The translations under genes and the position numbers were made by a program. Below, in pieces: positions 41,897 through 50,054 of a DNA stretch of 64,000 bases. The DNA lies in assembly GCA_044368415.1 (NCBI GenBank), contig JBIPLJ010000015.1:1-64000 (forward strand), given 5' to 3'. The stretch comes from UBA4615 sp044368415 (GTDB lineage Bacteria; Pseudomonadota; Gammaproteobacteria; Burkholderiales; Burkholderiaceae_E). Below the pieces are notes generated by a model. It had not been told where the DNA came from and did no database searches. It saw nothing but the letters and a program-made list of their open reading frames with translations. Each line of letters opens with the position of its first letter. Within the stretch, counting starts at the first letter, position 1.

Positions 41897-43501
41897 TCAG
41901 GTCTTGGAGAGGTTGCGGTAATCGGGCTGCAGGTGGAACCAGTACATGTAGCCGTTGATGTCCTTGCGCATCGCGACGTCCATCAACGGCTGGAAGAGCG
42001 GCACCCGCGGCACCTCCTCGTGGGCGAGCTTGATCATCGCGCGCACCTCGGAGTCATAGACGAACTTGTTCTCTGGGAAACGCGCGTTCTCGATCATCTT
42101 GTCGAGCTTCGGGTTCTGGTAGGACATGGTGTTGAACACCGCGTTCTGGCCGTGGTAACACCAGAAGAAGAAGTACTCGGGATAGTTCAGCCAGCCCCCG
42201 AAGCGGTTGACGATGATCGGCATGTCCTTCTTGAGCAGCGCCGCGCGCCAGTTGGCGCCCGGCACCTTGGCGATCTGCGCCTTCACGCCGATTTGTGCCA
42301 GCGACTCCTGCAGCAGCACCGCCATCGGCTCGTTGGTGGTCGCCGAACCCAGGTCGAAGGACAGCGTGGTCTCGAAGCCGTCCGGGTAGCCGGCGTCCTT
42401 GAGCAGCGCGCGCGCGCGCGCCAGGTCGGTGGTCCAGCCATGCGGCTGCGGCCATGCGGTGGTCTTCGGATCGTTGGTGCCGCCGTAGAGCTTGATCGCG
42501 CGGCCGTAGACGGCAACCTCGTTCATCTTGTCGTACGGGATCGCGAGCGCGACGGCCTGGCGTACGCGCACATCCGAGAACGGCTTGCTCTTGACGTTCA
42601 TGCCGACGTACCACATCGCGTTCTCGATCGGCGTCGAGACGACCTTGAGCGTCGGCTCCTTGGCCATCTCCGAGAAGTCCTTCGGCGGCATCTCGTAGGT
42701 CATGTCGATGTCGCCCTTGACCAGCAGCGCACGACGGGTGCCTGCGCTCGGCACATCGCGCTGGATCACACGGCGGATCTTCGGCAGCGGACCGCTTTTC
42801 CAGTCGTCGTTGCGGACGTAGACGATCTCCTGCCCCGGGCGCCAGGACTCGACCTTATAGGCCCCGCCGCCGGCGATGGTGTTCTTTGTCCAAAGCAGGC
42901 CCCAGGGGTCCTCCTTCGTGGCGTTCTTCTTCACCAGCTCGGCGTTGAAGATGCTGGGCACGGGCACCGCCATGTCCATCATCGTCATCTTGTCCGGCCG
43001 CAGGAAATTCACGCGGAAGGTGTGGTCATCCACGACCACGAACTGCTCGGGCTTCTCGAGCGAGCCGGCCGCCATCTGGAAGGTCGGGAATCCGCCGACC
43101 GAGACCGCGCGGTCGAACGACCACTTTACATCCCGCGCAGTCACCGGCGTGCCGTCGTGGAACCTGGCGTTTTTGCGCAGCCTGAAGGTCACATGCGAGG
43201 TGTCGGGCGCGATCGCCCAGGACTCGGCCAGCTCGGGCTCGAGCTTCGAGTAGTCGTAGGTCACCTGGCCGTTCGGCAGCGTCTTCTTGCCGAAGGTCAT
43301 CAGCCGGTCGTAGCAGATCCAGGACACGCCGTAGCTCGGCCGGTTGGCGCCGACGGTGTGGATGTCGAGCGAGTTCGGCCCGAACTCGTTGGCGACGACC
43401 AGCAGCTCCTTGCGGCGATCGGACTGGGCGATCGCGTTCGGGACCGAGGTGGACAGGCCGGCCAGTGCGGCCGAACCCTTGACGAAACGACGACGATCCA
43501 C
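41897..43501 (-). CDS. ABC transporter family 5 substrate-binding protein (DppA/OppA-like)
   Basis: The 534-residue protein starts with GTG (43501), preceded by GAAGGAG. It has a twin-arginine-type leader MDRRRFVKGSAALAG with cleavage near residue 26. The mature part is a family 5 extracellular solute-binding protein: LEPELAESWAIAPD, VTFRLRKNARFHDGTPVTARDVKWSFDRA and GGGAYKVESWRPGQEI are typical. It is placed between atzF and atzG, and belongs with the DppBCDF-like genes further on in the same operon. Family 5 receptors bind peptides, nickel chelates and other compounds. Here a ureido or amide substrate is inferred from context. Confidence 0.94.
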   Translation of the reverse strand: MDRRRFVKGSAALAGLSTSVPNAIAQSDRRKELLVVANEFGPNSLDIHTVGANRPSYGVSWICYDRLMTFGKKTLPNGQVTYDYSKLEPELAESWAIAPDTSHVTFRLRKNARFHDGTPVTARDVKWSFDRAVSVGGFPTFQMAAGSLEKPEQFVVVDDHTFRVNFLRPDKMTMMDMAVPVPSIFNAELVKKNATKEDPWGLLWTKNTIAGGGAYKVESWRPGQEIVYVRNDDWKSGPLPKIRRVIQRDVPSAGTRRALLVKGDIDMTYEMPPKDFSEMAKEPTLKVVSTPIENAMWYVGMNVKSKPFSDVRVRQAVALAIPYDKMNEVAVYGRAIKLYGGTNDPKTTAWPQPHGWTTDLARARALLKDAGYPDGFETTLSFDLGSATTNEPMAVLLQESLAQIGVKAQIAKVPGANWRAALLKKDMPIIVNRFGGWLNYPEYFFFWCYHGQNAVFNTMSYQNPKLDKMIENARFPENKFVYDSEVRAMIKLAHEEVPRVPLFQPLMDVAMRKDINGYMYWFHLQPDYRNLSKT

Positions 43502-43513
43502 GGCAGAGCTCCT

Positions 43514-45376
43514 TCAGTGTCGTGACAACGAGGCGATGTAGGCGCGCCAGCCACCGAACCCGGTGACCTCCCGTGCGCCTTCGAGCGCATGCGGTTCGCA
43601 GAGGAAACCCTTGACCCAGTCGCCCGACTCGGTCTCGATCGTGCCGATCGCGAGCGGCGCCGGAATGCCTTCCATGAACGAGGCCCAGCCCGCGCGCGGC
43701 AGCGCCCAGACCTCGATCTCCAGGGCGCTGCCCTGCGCGTCGCGGACCATCCCGGGGCGCGGCGGCGTGGTGCCCGGCAGCGCGTAGAGCCGGTAGGCGG
43801 ATGCGGTGCGCGTGCGCGACAGCAGGCGCGCGCCGCGCGAGGTGAGCTGGCCGTTGAGCGGCAGGCCGCAGAGGTGCGCGCCGACCACCGCGATCGGCAC
43901 GCTGTACGCGTCAGCGGCGGGCGCCGCGAAGGAGACCGGCGGCGCGCCGGAAACGAGCGCCGGCGCCAGGCGCGCCGCGAGGCCGAGGAGGCGATCGTCG
44001 GAGAAGCCGGCCCCGATCAGCGACACGCCGAAGGGCAGCCCGTCGGTGCGCAGGCCCGCCGGCACATTGAGCGCGGCGAGGTCCAGCAGGTTCACGAAGT
44101 TGGTGTAGAGGCCCAGCCGGCTGTTGAGCTCGACCGGATCGGCGAGCATCTGCTCGATGGTGTAGAGGGTCGGCACCCCCGGCAATAGCAGCGCCGCGTG
44201 CTCGCACCAGAAGGCCTCGACCTGCCGCCTGAGCGCCGCCATCCGGTAGGCCGACTCGAAGGCATCGCGTGCGGAGCCCGAGTGCCCGGTGACAATGGCC
44301 CACACGACCGGATGGACGGCCTCGGGGTGCGCACGCGCGAAGTCGCCGACCGCGGCGTCGCGCTCGGCCACCCACGGGCCGCCGTAGAGCATCCGCGCGA
44401 TCTCGCCGAGCGGCGCGATGTCGACCTCGACCGGTTCGACGCCCGCCTCGCGCAGCCGCGCGAGCGTGGCCTCCCAGGCGGCGCGCTGCAGGTCGTCCCC
44501 GAAGAACTCCGGATCCGCGGGCACCGAGATCCGGTCCTGCGGCGCGAACCAGCCGGCGTCGCCCAGCGCCTCGCGCAACGGGTCGCGCGAGTACGGGTCG
44601 GCGGCGTCGAAGCCGCGCACCGCCTCGAGTACGCGCTGCGCGCCGGGCAGGTCGTGCGCGAAAATCGACACGCAGTCGAGCGAGCGGCAGGCGGGCACGA
44701 CGCCACGGGTCGACAGCAGCCCGCGGGTGGGCTTGACGCCCACCAGGCCATTGAGCGTCGCCGGCACGCGGCCCGAGCCGGCAGTGTCGGTGCCGAGGGA
44801 GAAGAGCACGTCACCGCGTGCGACAGCGACCGCGGACCCCGAGCTCGAGCCGCCGGACACGTAGCCTGCAGCAAACGCGTTGGCAACCGGGCCATACGGC
44901 GAGCGGGTGCCGTTCAGGCCGGTGGCGAACTGGTCGAGGTTGGTCTTGCCGAGCACGATCGCGCCGGCGTCGCGCAGCCGAGCGACCGCCGCGGCATCGG
45001 CCTCGGGCCGGTAGGCGAACGCGGGGCAACCGGCGGTGGTCTCGAAGCCGGCGACGTCGATGTTGTCCTTGACCGCGAAGGGCACACCGAACAGCGGCAG
45101 CGCCGCGACGTCGCTGCCGGCCTCGGCGAGCCGCTGCCCGAGGCGCACGAGCTGTGCATCGAGATCGGCGTCGTCCGCCTTCGAGATCCAGACCGGGTTC
45201 GGCCCGCGGTCACGCCGGAGCTCGTCGCGCAGCAGCGCCGCGACATGCGCGAGCGGGTCGCGGGCCGCGCGGGCGGCGTCCAGCCAGGCACCGATACGGT
45301 CGGGTGCACCCGGGACCGAGGACGGGCCGTCGATGCCGGGAGCGGAGGAAGGAGAGTTCGCCTTGGACGCCATCAT
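43514..45376 (-). CDS. atzF: Allophanate hydrolase (AtzF)
   Basis: Allophanate hydrolase splits allophanate to two NH3 and two CO2. The 620-residue product has an amidase-signature domain with K103 in VPFAVKDNIDVAG, S177 in GGSSSGSAVA and S201 in GTDTAGSGRVPA. The C-terminal domain, special to AtzF and urea amidolyase, has VAVVGAHLCGLPLNGQLTSRGA in pattern, TASAYRLYALPG and GFGGWRAYI. There is no biotin-dependent urea carboxylase nearby, so this is the AtzF type of biuret/cyanurate pathways. ATG 45376 (or 45373) follows the 12-bp operator directly and no ribosome-binding site is visible. It is first in a ten-gene operon. A leader of about 28 residues precedes the domain. Confidence 0.94.
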   Translation of the reverse strand: MMASKANSPSSAPGIDGPSSVPGAPDRIGAWLDAARAARDPLAHVAALLRDELRRDRGPNPVWISKADDADLDAQLVRLGQRLAEAGSDVAALPLFGVPFAVKDNIDVAGFETTAGCPAFAYRPEADAAAVARLRDAGAIVLGKTNLDQFATGLNGTRSPYGPVANAFAAGYVSGGSSSGSAVAVARGDVLFSLGTDTAGSGRVPATLNGLVGVKPTRGLLSTRGVVPACRSLDCVSIFAHDLPGAQRVLEAVRGFDAADPYSRDPLREALGDAGWFAPQDRISVPADPEFFGDDLQRAAWEATLARLREAGVEPVEVDIAPLGEIARMLYGGPWVAERDAAVGDFARAHPEAVHPVVWAIVTGHSGSARDAFESAYRMAALRRQVEAFWCEHAALLLPGVPTLYTIEQMLADPVELNSRLGLYTNFVNLLDLAALNVPAGLRTDGLPFGVSLIGAGFSDDRLLGLAARLAPALVSGAPPVSFAAPAADAYSVPIAVVGAHLCGLPLNGQLTSRGARLLSRTRTASAYRLYALPGTTPPRPGMVRDAQGSALEIEVWALPRAGWASFMEGIPAPLAIGTIETESGDWVKGFLCEPHALEGAREVTGFGGWRAYIASLSRH

Positions 45377-45385
45377 GTATACAAG
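45374..45385. promoter_or_regulatory. Candidate GntR operator at the atzF start
   Basis: CATGTATACAAG contains the perfect palindrome TGTATACA and matches the 35020 site in 11 of 12 positions. On the coding strand it reads CTTGTATACATG, whose last bases are the atzF start codon. A protein bound here would cover the start of the message. From 45386 to 45608 I see no gene or other clear signal. Confidence 0.5.
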
Positions 45386-45608
45386 TGAGCGTGCAAGGCG
45401 TTGCAACGAGCGTGCCAGCGCGGCCGTGCGCCGGCGCGGTGCGGCGGCGGCGCAGCGCGCGGGCCCGAAGGCACGGGCTTCGCCGAGGACGCGCCGCGGG
45501 GATCGGTGGGGACGCTTCGGGTCGGGGCGGCACGCACCAGCGGCGCGCGTCGGTCCGCATGCCTGCGCGCGATCGGGCGCTCAGCCCGACGGGCCGTCGC
45601 AGCGCCGC

Positions 45609-46481
45609 TCAGGCGCCCTGGAGCAGAAACTGGCGGACGTCGAGGCGATCGACCTGGGACGCCACGGCGCCGGCACGCCCCGACAGCGGCGTCGTCATGT
45701 CCGGAGCCGCCACGGGCGCGCCGAACAGCAGGCCCTGGACATGGGTGGCACCGAGTTCGCGGGCGAGCTCGACGTCGAAGGCGCTGCGCACCCGCTCGAC
45801 GATGACGTCGATCCGACGCTTGCGTGCCGCACGCAGCGCCCCGTCGACGGCACCGAACCGCACCAGCCGGTCGGCATCGATGCGAAGCGCATCGATCGAG
45901 TTCGATGCGAGCAGCACCTCGAGCTGACGTCGGCTGACCGGCCGGAACGCCACGCCGAATCCGTTGCGGCGGTAACTGGCCGCGACCGGGGCGATCCGGT
46001 CCTCGTCGCCCGGGGTGATCGCCGGCAGCTCGATGACGACCGGCAACCCGTCCAGCCCCAGTGTCTCGAGCAGACCCCGATAGACTTGCCCGTGATGTTC
46101 GGTCACCGCATCGAGCAGTCGGGGATGCACCGACAGATGCAAGGCCTGGCCGGGCTGCGCGAGCGCCTCGAAGCTGATCGCGTGAACGGTTCGAGCCAGC
46201 CGGTCGAGCTCGACCAGATCCTGAGGGCGCGCGGCAGCGGCAAACACCTCCCAGGGCGCGAGCCCCGGCCCATGCGAGCCGACCGTACGAACGCCGGCCT
46301 GAGCGCCGCGGACAGACCCGTCGGCGAGTGCGAACAGCGGCTCGAATACGCTCGTCAGCCGAGTCTGCAGGAAGCGGCCGACGACCCGTCCGTCCGGCGC
46401 CACGGTGATGCCGGACCCGAGGTCGCAGTGGGCAGCCAGCGCGACGCGCTGGCTCAAGGAGTCGAGGGCTGCGCTGTCCAT
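45609..46481 (-). CDS. Degenerate EAL-domain protein
   Basis: The 290-residue protein has the fold pattern of an EAL phosphodiesterase but not its active site. The signature EALLR position reads GAQAGVR, the LKID position LRIDADR, the EGVE position ERVRS and the QGY position QGLLFG. Thus the glutamate of EAL and several metal ligands are missing, and c-di-GMP hydrolysis is not expected. It could still bind c-di-GMP or another protein, as known for other degenerate EALs. ATG 46481 was chosen; an in-frame TTG at 46523 is the alternative. It is divergent from the sulfate-binding protein gene with 307 bp between them. Confidence 0.78.
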   Translation of the reverse strand: MDSAALDSLSQRVALAAHCDLGSGITVAPDGRVVGRFLQTRLTSVFEPLFALADGSVRGAQAGVRTVGSHGPGLAPWEVFAAAARPQDLVELDRLARTVHAISFEALAQPGQALHLSVHPRLLDAVTEHHGQVYRGLLETLGLDGLPVVIELPAITPGDEDRIAPVAASYRRNGFGVAFRPVSRRQLEVLLASNSIDALRIDADRLVRFGAVDGALRAARKRRIDVIVERVRSAFDVELARELGATHVQGLLFGAPVAAPDMTTPLSGRAGAVASQVDRLDVRQFLLQGA

Positions 46482-46697
46482 GCCTAAAGGATGGCCGTAC
46501 TGCGGCCGGATCCCAAGCGACAAAAACTGCGATCGTTCGAACCGAGGCGGCGCGAGGAGGGGAAGCGGAGTGTGCTCGGGACGCGCCGCAGCGCCCGGCC
46601 CGGCCTGTCGCGGCTCAATGCGCGCAGGACTCGAGCACGCGGCGAGAACGAGACCGTCGACCGGTCTGCATGCCAGTGGCCCCCGATCACACGGCCA

Positions 46698-46750
46698 GAT
46701 AAGGACCGCAGCTTTTCTCGGTTATCGGCGCACGCTGCCTGGCCTAAGCT
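46698..46750 (+). promoter_or_regulatory. Candidate promoter with inverted repeat upstream of the first sulfate-binding protein gene
   Basis: Within the 307-bp divergent region (46482-46788), an AT-richer patch holds the inverted repeat GATAA-N19-TTATC (46698-46726). It is followed at 17-bp spacing by TAAGCT (46745-46750), a possible -10 with TTATCG as a poor -35. The repeat could be a CysB-type site, which is inference. The remaining 200 bp is GC-rich and shows nothing. Confidence 0.3.
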
Positions 46751-46788
46751 TCGCGGTCACAAGAACCCAGCACTCCGCGAGCCACGCC

Positions 46789-47811
46789 ATGCCGACTTAT
46801 CCGCGATCCGCCAACCGGCGTGCCCTAATGACCGCTACGGCCGCCCTGTCGATCGTCGCGGCCGCTCCCGCCACCGCCCAGACCGTCATCACCAACGTCT
46901 CCTACGACCCCACCCGTGAGCTCTACCAGGACTTCAACGCCGCCTTCGCCAAGCACTGGAAGGTGCAGGGCGGCGACGCACTCACCGTGCGCCAGTCGCA
47001 CGGCGGCTCGGGAAAGCAGGCCCGGTCGGTGATCGACGGCCTGGAGGCCGACGTGGTCACCTTAGCCCTCGCCTACGACATCGACGAGATCGCCCAGCGC
47101 AGCCTGCTGCCCGTCGACTGGCAAAAGCGACTGCCCAACAACGCGTCGCCGTACACGTCGACGATCGTGTTCCTGGTCCGGAAGGGCAATCCGAAGGGAC
47201 TGAAGGACTGGGGCGACCTGGTCAAGCCGGGTGTCGAAGTCGTCACGCCGAATCCGAAGACCTCGGGAGGCGCCCGCTGGAACTACCTAGCAGCCTGGGC
47301 CTGGGCGGCCCGACAGCCCGGCGGCGACGACACGAAAGCGCGCGACTACGTGCAGAAGCTGTATGCCAACGTGAAGGTACTGGACTCGGGAGCCCGCGGC
47401 TCGCTGACGAGCTTCGCCGAGCGGGGCATCGGCGACGTGCTGCTCGCCTGGGAGAACGAGGCGTTCCTGGCGGTCAAGGAGCTTGGCCCGGAGAAGTTCG
47501 AGATCGTCGTCCCCACGCTGTCCATCCTGGCCGAGCCGCCGGTTGCAGTGGTCGACAAGGTGGTCGACAAACGCGGCACGCGAAAGGTCGCCGAAGCCTA
47601 CCTGCAGTTCCTCTACTCGCCGGAAGGGCAGGAGATCGCGGCCAAGCACTACTACCGGCCGCGCGACGCTGCGGTGTCGGCTCGCTATGCAAAGACCTTC
47701 CCCGTGGTCAAGCTGGTCACGATCGACGAGGCGTTCGGCGGCTGGGCCAGGGCGCAGAAGACCCATTTCTCAGACGGTGGGCTGTTCGACCAGGTCAGCG
47801 TGCGTCGCTAG
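46789..47811 (+). CDS. Sulfate/thiosulfate ABC transporter substrate-binding protein (first copy)
   Basis: The 340-residue protein has a signal peptide (about 1-31, with cleavage after ATAQ) and the sulfate-binding protein fold. Family motifs are NVSYDPTRELYQDFN, the QSHGGSGKQARSVIDGLEADVVTLALA block, GNPKGLKDWGDLVKPGVEVVTPNPKTSGGARWNYLAAW in layout and FLYSPEGQEIAAKHYYRPR. It delivers sulfate or thiosulfate to the CysTWA importer. Here it stands apart, upstream of the regulator gene, while a second copy lies within the transporter operon. No other start has a better site; ATG 46828 would remove the signal region. Confidence 0.93.
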   Translation: MPTYPRSANRRALMTATAALSIVAAAPATAQTVITNVSYDPTRELYQDFNAAFAKHWKVQGGDALTVRQSHGGSGKQARSVIDGLEADVVTLALAYDIDEIAQRSLLPVDWQKRLPNNASPYTSTIVFLVRKGNPKGLKDWGDLVKPGVEVVTPNPKTSGGARWNYLAAWAWAARQPGGDDTKARDYVQKLYANVKVLDSGARGSLTSFAERGIGDVLLAWENEAFLAVKELGPEKFEIVVPTLSILAEPPVAVVDKVVDKRGTRKVAEAYLQFLYSPEGQEIAAKHYYRPRDAAVSARYAKTFPVVKLVTIDEAFGGWARAQKTHFSDGGLFDQVSVRR

Positions 47812-47851
47812 ACGCCCCGCACGCCGATGTACCGGCGTTGCATGACCTAAG

Positions 47852-47878
47852 GCGCGGCGGCTATTTCGGCCGCCGCGC
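47852..47878. terminator. Hairpin between the first sulfate-binding protein and cysB-like genes
   Basis: A perfect 10-bp stem (GCGCGGCGGC / GCCGCCGCGC) with a 7-nt loop follows the binding-protein stop by 40 bp. It has no T-run, so it may be a weak terminator that separates the two genes. Confidence 0.4.
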
Positions 47879-47887
47879 TGCCGTGCC

Positions 47888-47893
47888 TACACT
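47888..47893 (+). promoter_or_regulatory. Possible -10 element of the cysB-like gene
   Basis: TACACT in GTGCCTACACTCC lies 53 bp before the regulator ATG and just after a hairpin. It resembles other -10 boxes in GC-rich betaproteobacteria. No strong -35 is seen. Confidence 0.3.
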
Positions 47894-47946
47894 CCTCCAC
47901 CGGTCATCTTCGCTGCGTCTGCGACGGGCGGAGCGCGACATACTCC

Positions 47947-48888
47947 ATGAACTTCCAGCAGCTCAGGATCATCCGCGAGACCGCTCGCCGGAACTACAAC
48001 CTGACCGAGGTCGGCAACGCCCTGTTCATGGCTCAGTCGGGCGTGAGCAAGCACATCAAGGATCTCGAGGACGAGCTCGGCATCGATCTGTTCGTCCGGC
48101 GCGGCAAGCGTCTGCTCGGCATGACCGAGCCGGGCAAGGAACTGCTCGTGGTCGTCGAGCGGATGCTGCTCGACGCGGCGAACATCCGCAAGCTCGCCGA
48201 CCAGTTCGCCAACCGGGACGCGGGCAAGCTGCTGGTGGCGACCACCCACACCCAGGCGCGCTACGCGTTGCCGCGCGTCGTCGCAGCGTTCACGGCGGCC
48301 TTCCCCAAGGTGCATCTGGCGCTTCATCAGGCGAGCCCGCGTGAGGTCGTCGCGCAACTGCTGTCCGGCGAAGCCGACATCGGCATCGCGACCGAGGCCG
48401 TGGAGGACGAGCCGTCGCTGGTGTCGTTCCCGTATCACGCCTGGCGACATGCGGTGGTGGTCCGGAACGACCACCCCCTGGCGAACATCGAACAGCCGAC
48501 CCTGGCCGACATCGCGGAGTTCCCGATCGTCACCTACTCGACCGGCTACACCGGGCGCGCCCGAGTCGATGCGACGTTTGCCGCCGCGGGCCTCGCCCCC
48601 GACATCGTGATGTCGGCGCTCGATGCGGATGTGATCAAGACCTACGTGGAACTCGGACTGGGCATCGGCGTCATCGCATCGATCGCGTACGTGCCGGGCC
48701 GGGAGAACACTCTGAAGCTCCTCGATACCGGCCTGCTCTTCCCGCTGAACACGACACGGATCGCGGTGCGTCGCGGCCACTACCTGCGTGGCTACGGTTA
48801 CCGCTTCATCGAGCAGTGTGCACCCGAACTCGACGAGATGACGGTCCGACGGGCGCTGAACCCGGAGCGGGAAGCCGCCCTCGCCTGA
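47947..48888 (+). CDS. cysB: CysB/Cbl-like LysR-family regulator of sulfur assimilation
   Basis: The 313-residue LysR-type protein begins MNFQQLRIIRETARRNYNLT, the signature start of CysB, followed by a winged HTH with EVGNALFMAQSGVSKHIKDLE. The effector domain has TTHTQARYALP and the IVTYSTGYTGRARVD block where CysB binds O-acetyl- or N-acetylserine. CysB activates sulfate uptake and reduction genes under sulfur limitation. It is flanked by two sulfate-binding protein genes and precedes cysTWA, so the target set is clear. It could be the Cbl paralogue. Confidence 0.92.
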   Translation: MNFQQLRIIRETARRNYNLTEVGNALFMAQSGVSKHIKDLEDELGIDLFVRRGKRLLGMTEPGKELLVVVERMLLDAANIRKLADQFANRDAGKLLVATTHTQARYALPRVVAAFTAAFPKVHLALHQASPREVVAQLLSGEADIGIATEAVEDEPSLVSFPYHAWRHAVVVRNDHPLANIEQPTLADIAEFPIVTYSTGYTGRARVDATFAAAGLAPDIVMSALDADVIKTYVELGLGIGVIASIAYVPGRENTLKLLDTGLLFPLNTTRIAVRRGHYLRGYGYRFIEQCAPELDEMTVRRALNPEREAALA

Positions 48889-48988
48889 TCGCGCAGCCGA
48901 CGGCCTGGGCATTTGCTCAGCACCGATCCATCGTTACGTCGACGTCGCCCTCAGGGCAGACTCGCGACCTCACTCCGGAGTTCTCCCG

Positions 48989-50047
48989 ATGACCGTGCCT
49001 TCCGTGCGCGGCACGCGCCGGGCCCTGGCGGCAGTCGCCGCGGCCCCGCTCGTTGCCTTGCTTGCCGCCTTCTCAGCGCCGCCCGCCTGCGCGCAGGGTG
49101 CTGCCCCACAGACCGTGCTGAATGCCTCGTACGACGTCATGCGTGACTTCTACAAGGACTTGAACCCGGCCTTCGTGAAGTCGTGGCTGCAGCGCGGTGG
49201 CGCTCCGCTCACGATCAACATGTCCCACGGCGGTTCGACCCGGCAGGCGCGCGCGGTCATCGACGGCCTGGAAGCGGACGTGATCACGATGAACCAGTCG
49301 ACGGACATCGACCTGCTCGCGGCGCGCGGCGCGCTGGTCCCGAAGGACTGGGCGGGGCGGCTGCCGAACCAGTCGGTGCCCTTCACCTCGGCGACGGTGT
49401 TCATCGTCCGACAGGGCAATCCCAAGGGGATCAAGGACTGGAGCGACCTTGTCAGGCAGGGCGTACAGGTGGTCATTCCGAACCCGAAGACCTCGGGCAA
49501 CGGCCGCTACTCGTACGTCAACGCGTGGACCTTCGCCAAGCGACAACCCGGGGGCGACGACGCCCGGGCACGCGAGTTCGTCGCCGCACTGTTCCGAAAC
49601 GTGCCGGTGCTCGACGGCGGCGGTCGCGGCGCCACCACCACCTTCATGCAGCGCGGCATCGGCGACGTCCTGGTGACCTTCGAGAACGAAGCCGAGATGA
49701 TCGCCCGAGAGTTCGGACGCGGCGGCTTCGAGGTCATCTATCCGAGCCTGTCGGTGCTGGTCGAGCCGCCAGTCGCGTTGGTCGACAGGGTCGTCGACAA
49801 ACGTGGCACCCGCAAGGTCGCCGAGGCCTACCTCCAGTTCCTGTATTCGCCCGAAGGCCAGGAGATCGCCGCGCAGAACTTCCTGCGCCCGCGCGACCCG
49901 CAGGTCCTCGCCCGGTACGCCAAGCAGTTCCCGAAGATCAGTCTGTTCACCGTGGACGAGGCGCTTGGCGGCTGGAACGAGGTGCAGAAGGTGCATTTCG
50001 ACGACGGCGGCGTGTTCGACCGCATCTACGTGCCGGGCGCAAAGTGA
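48989..50047 (+). CDS. Sulfate/thiosulfate ABC transporter substrate-binding protein (second copy)
   Basis: The 352-residue protein has a signal peptide (about 1-36, ending ACAQG) and is a close paralogue of the copy at 46789. Shared blocks include SHGGSTRQARAVIDGLEADVI, NPKTSGNGRYSYVNAW and VDKRGTRKVAEAYLQFLYSP. Typical SBP start is NASYDVMRDFYKDLN. It lies 7 bp before cysT and so is the operon's own receptor. GGAG lies about ten bases before the ATG. The role is high-affinity binding of sulfate or thiosulfate in the periplasm. Confidence 0.95.
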   Translation: MTVPSVRGTRRALAAVAAAPLVALLAAFSAPPACAQGAAPQTVLNASYDVMRDFYKDLNPAFVKSWLQRGGAPLTINMSHGGSTRQARAVIDGLEADVITMNQSTDIDLLAARGALVPKDWAGRLPNQSVPFTSATVFIVRQGNPKGIKDWSDLVRQGVQVVIPNPKTSGNGRYSYVNAWTFAKRQPGGDDARAREFVAALFRNVPVLDGGGRGATTTFMQRGIGDVLVTFENEAEMIAREFGRGGFEVIYPSLSVLVEPPVALVDRVVDKRGTRKVAEAYLQFLYSPEGQEIAAQNFLRPRDPQVLARYAKQFPKISLFTVDEALGGWNEVQKVHFDDGGVFDRIYVPGAK

Positions 50048-50054
50048 TGCCACG

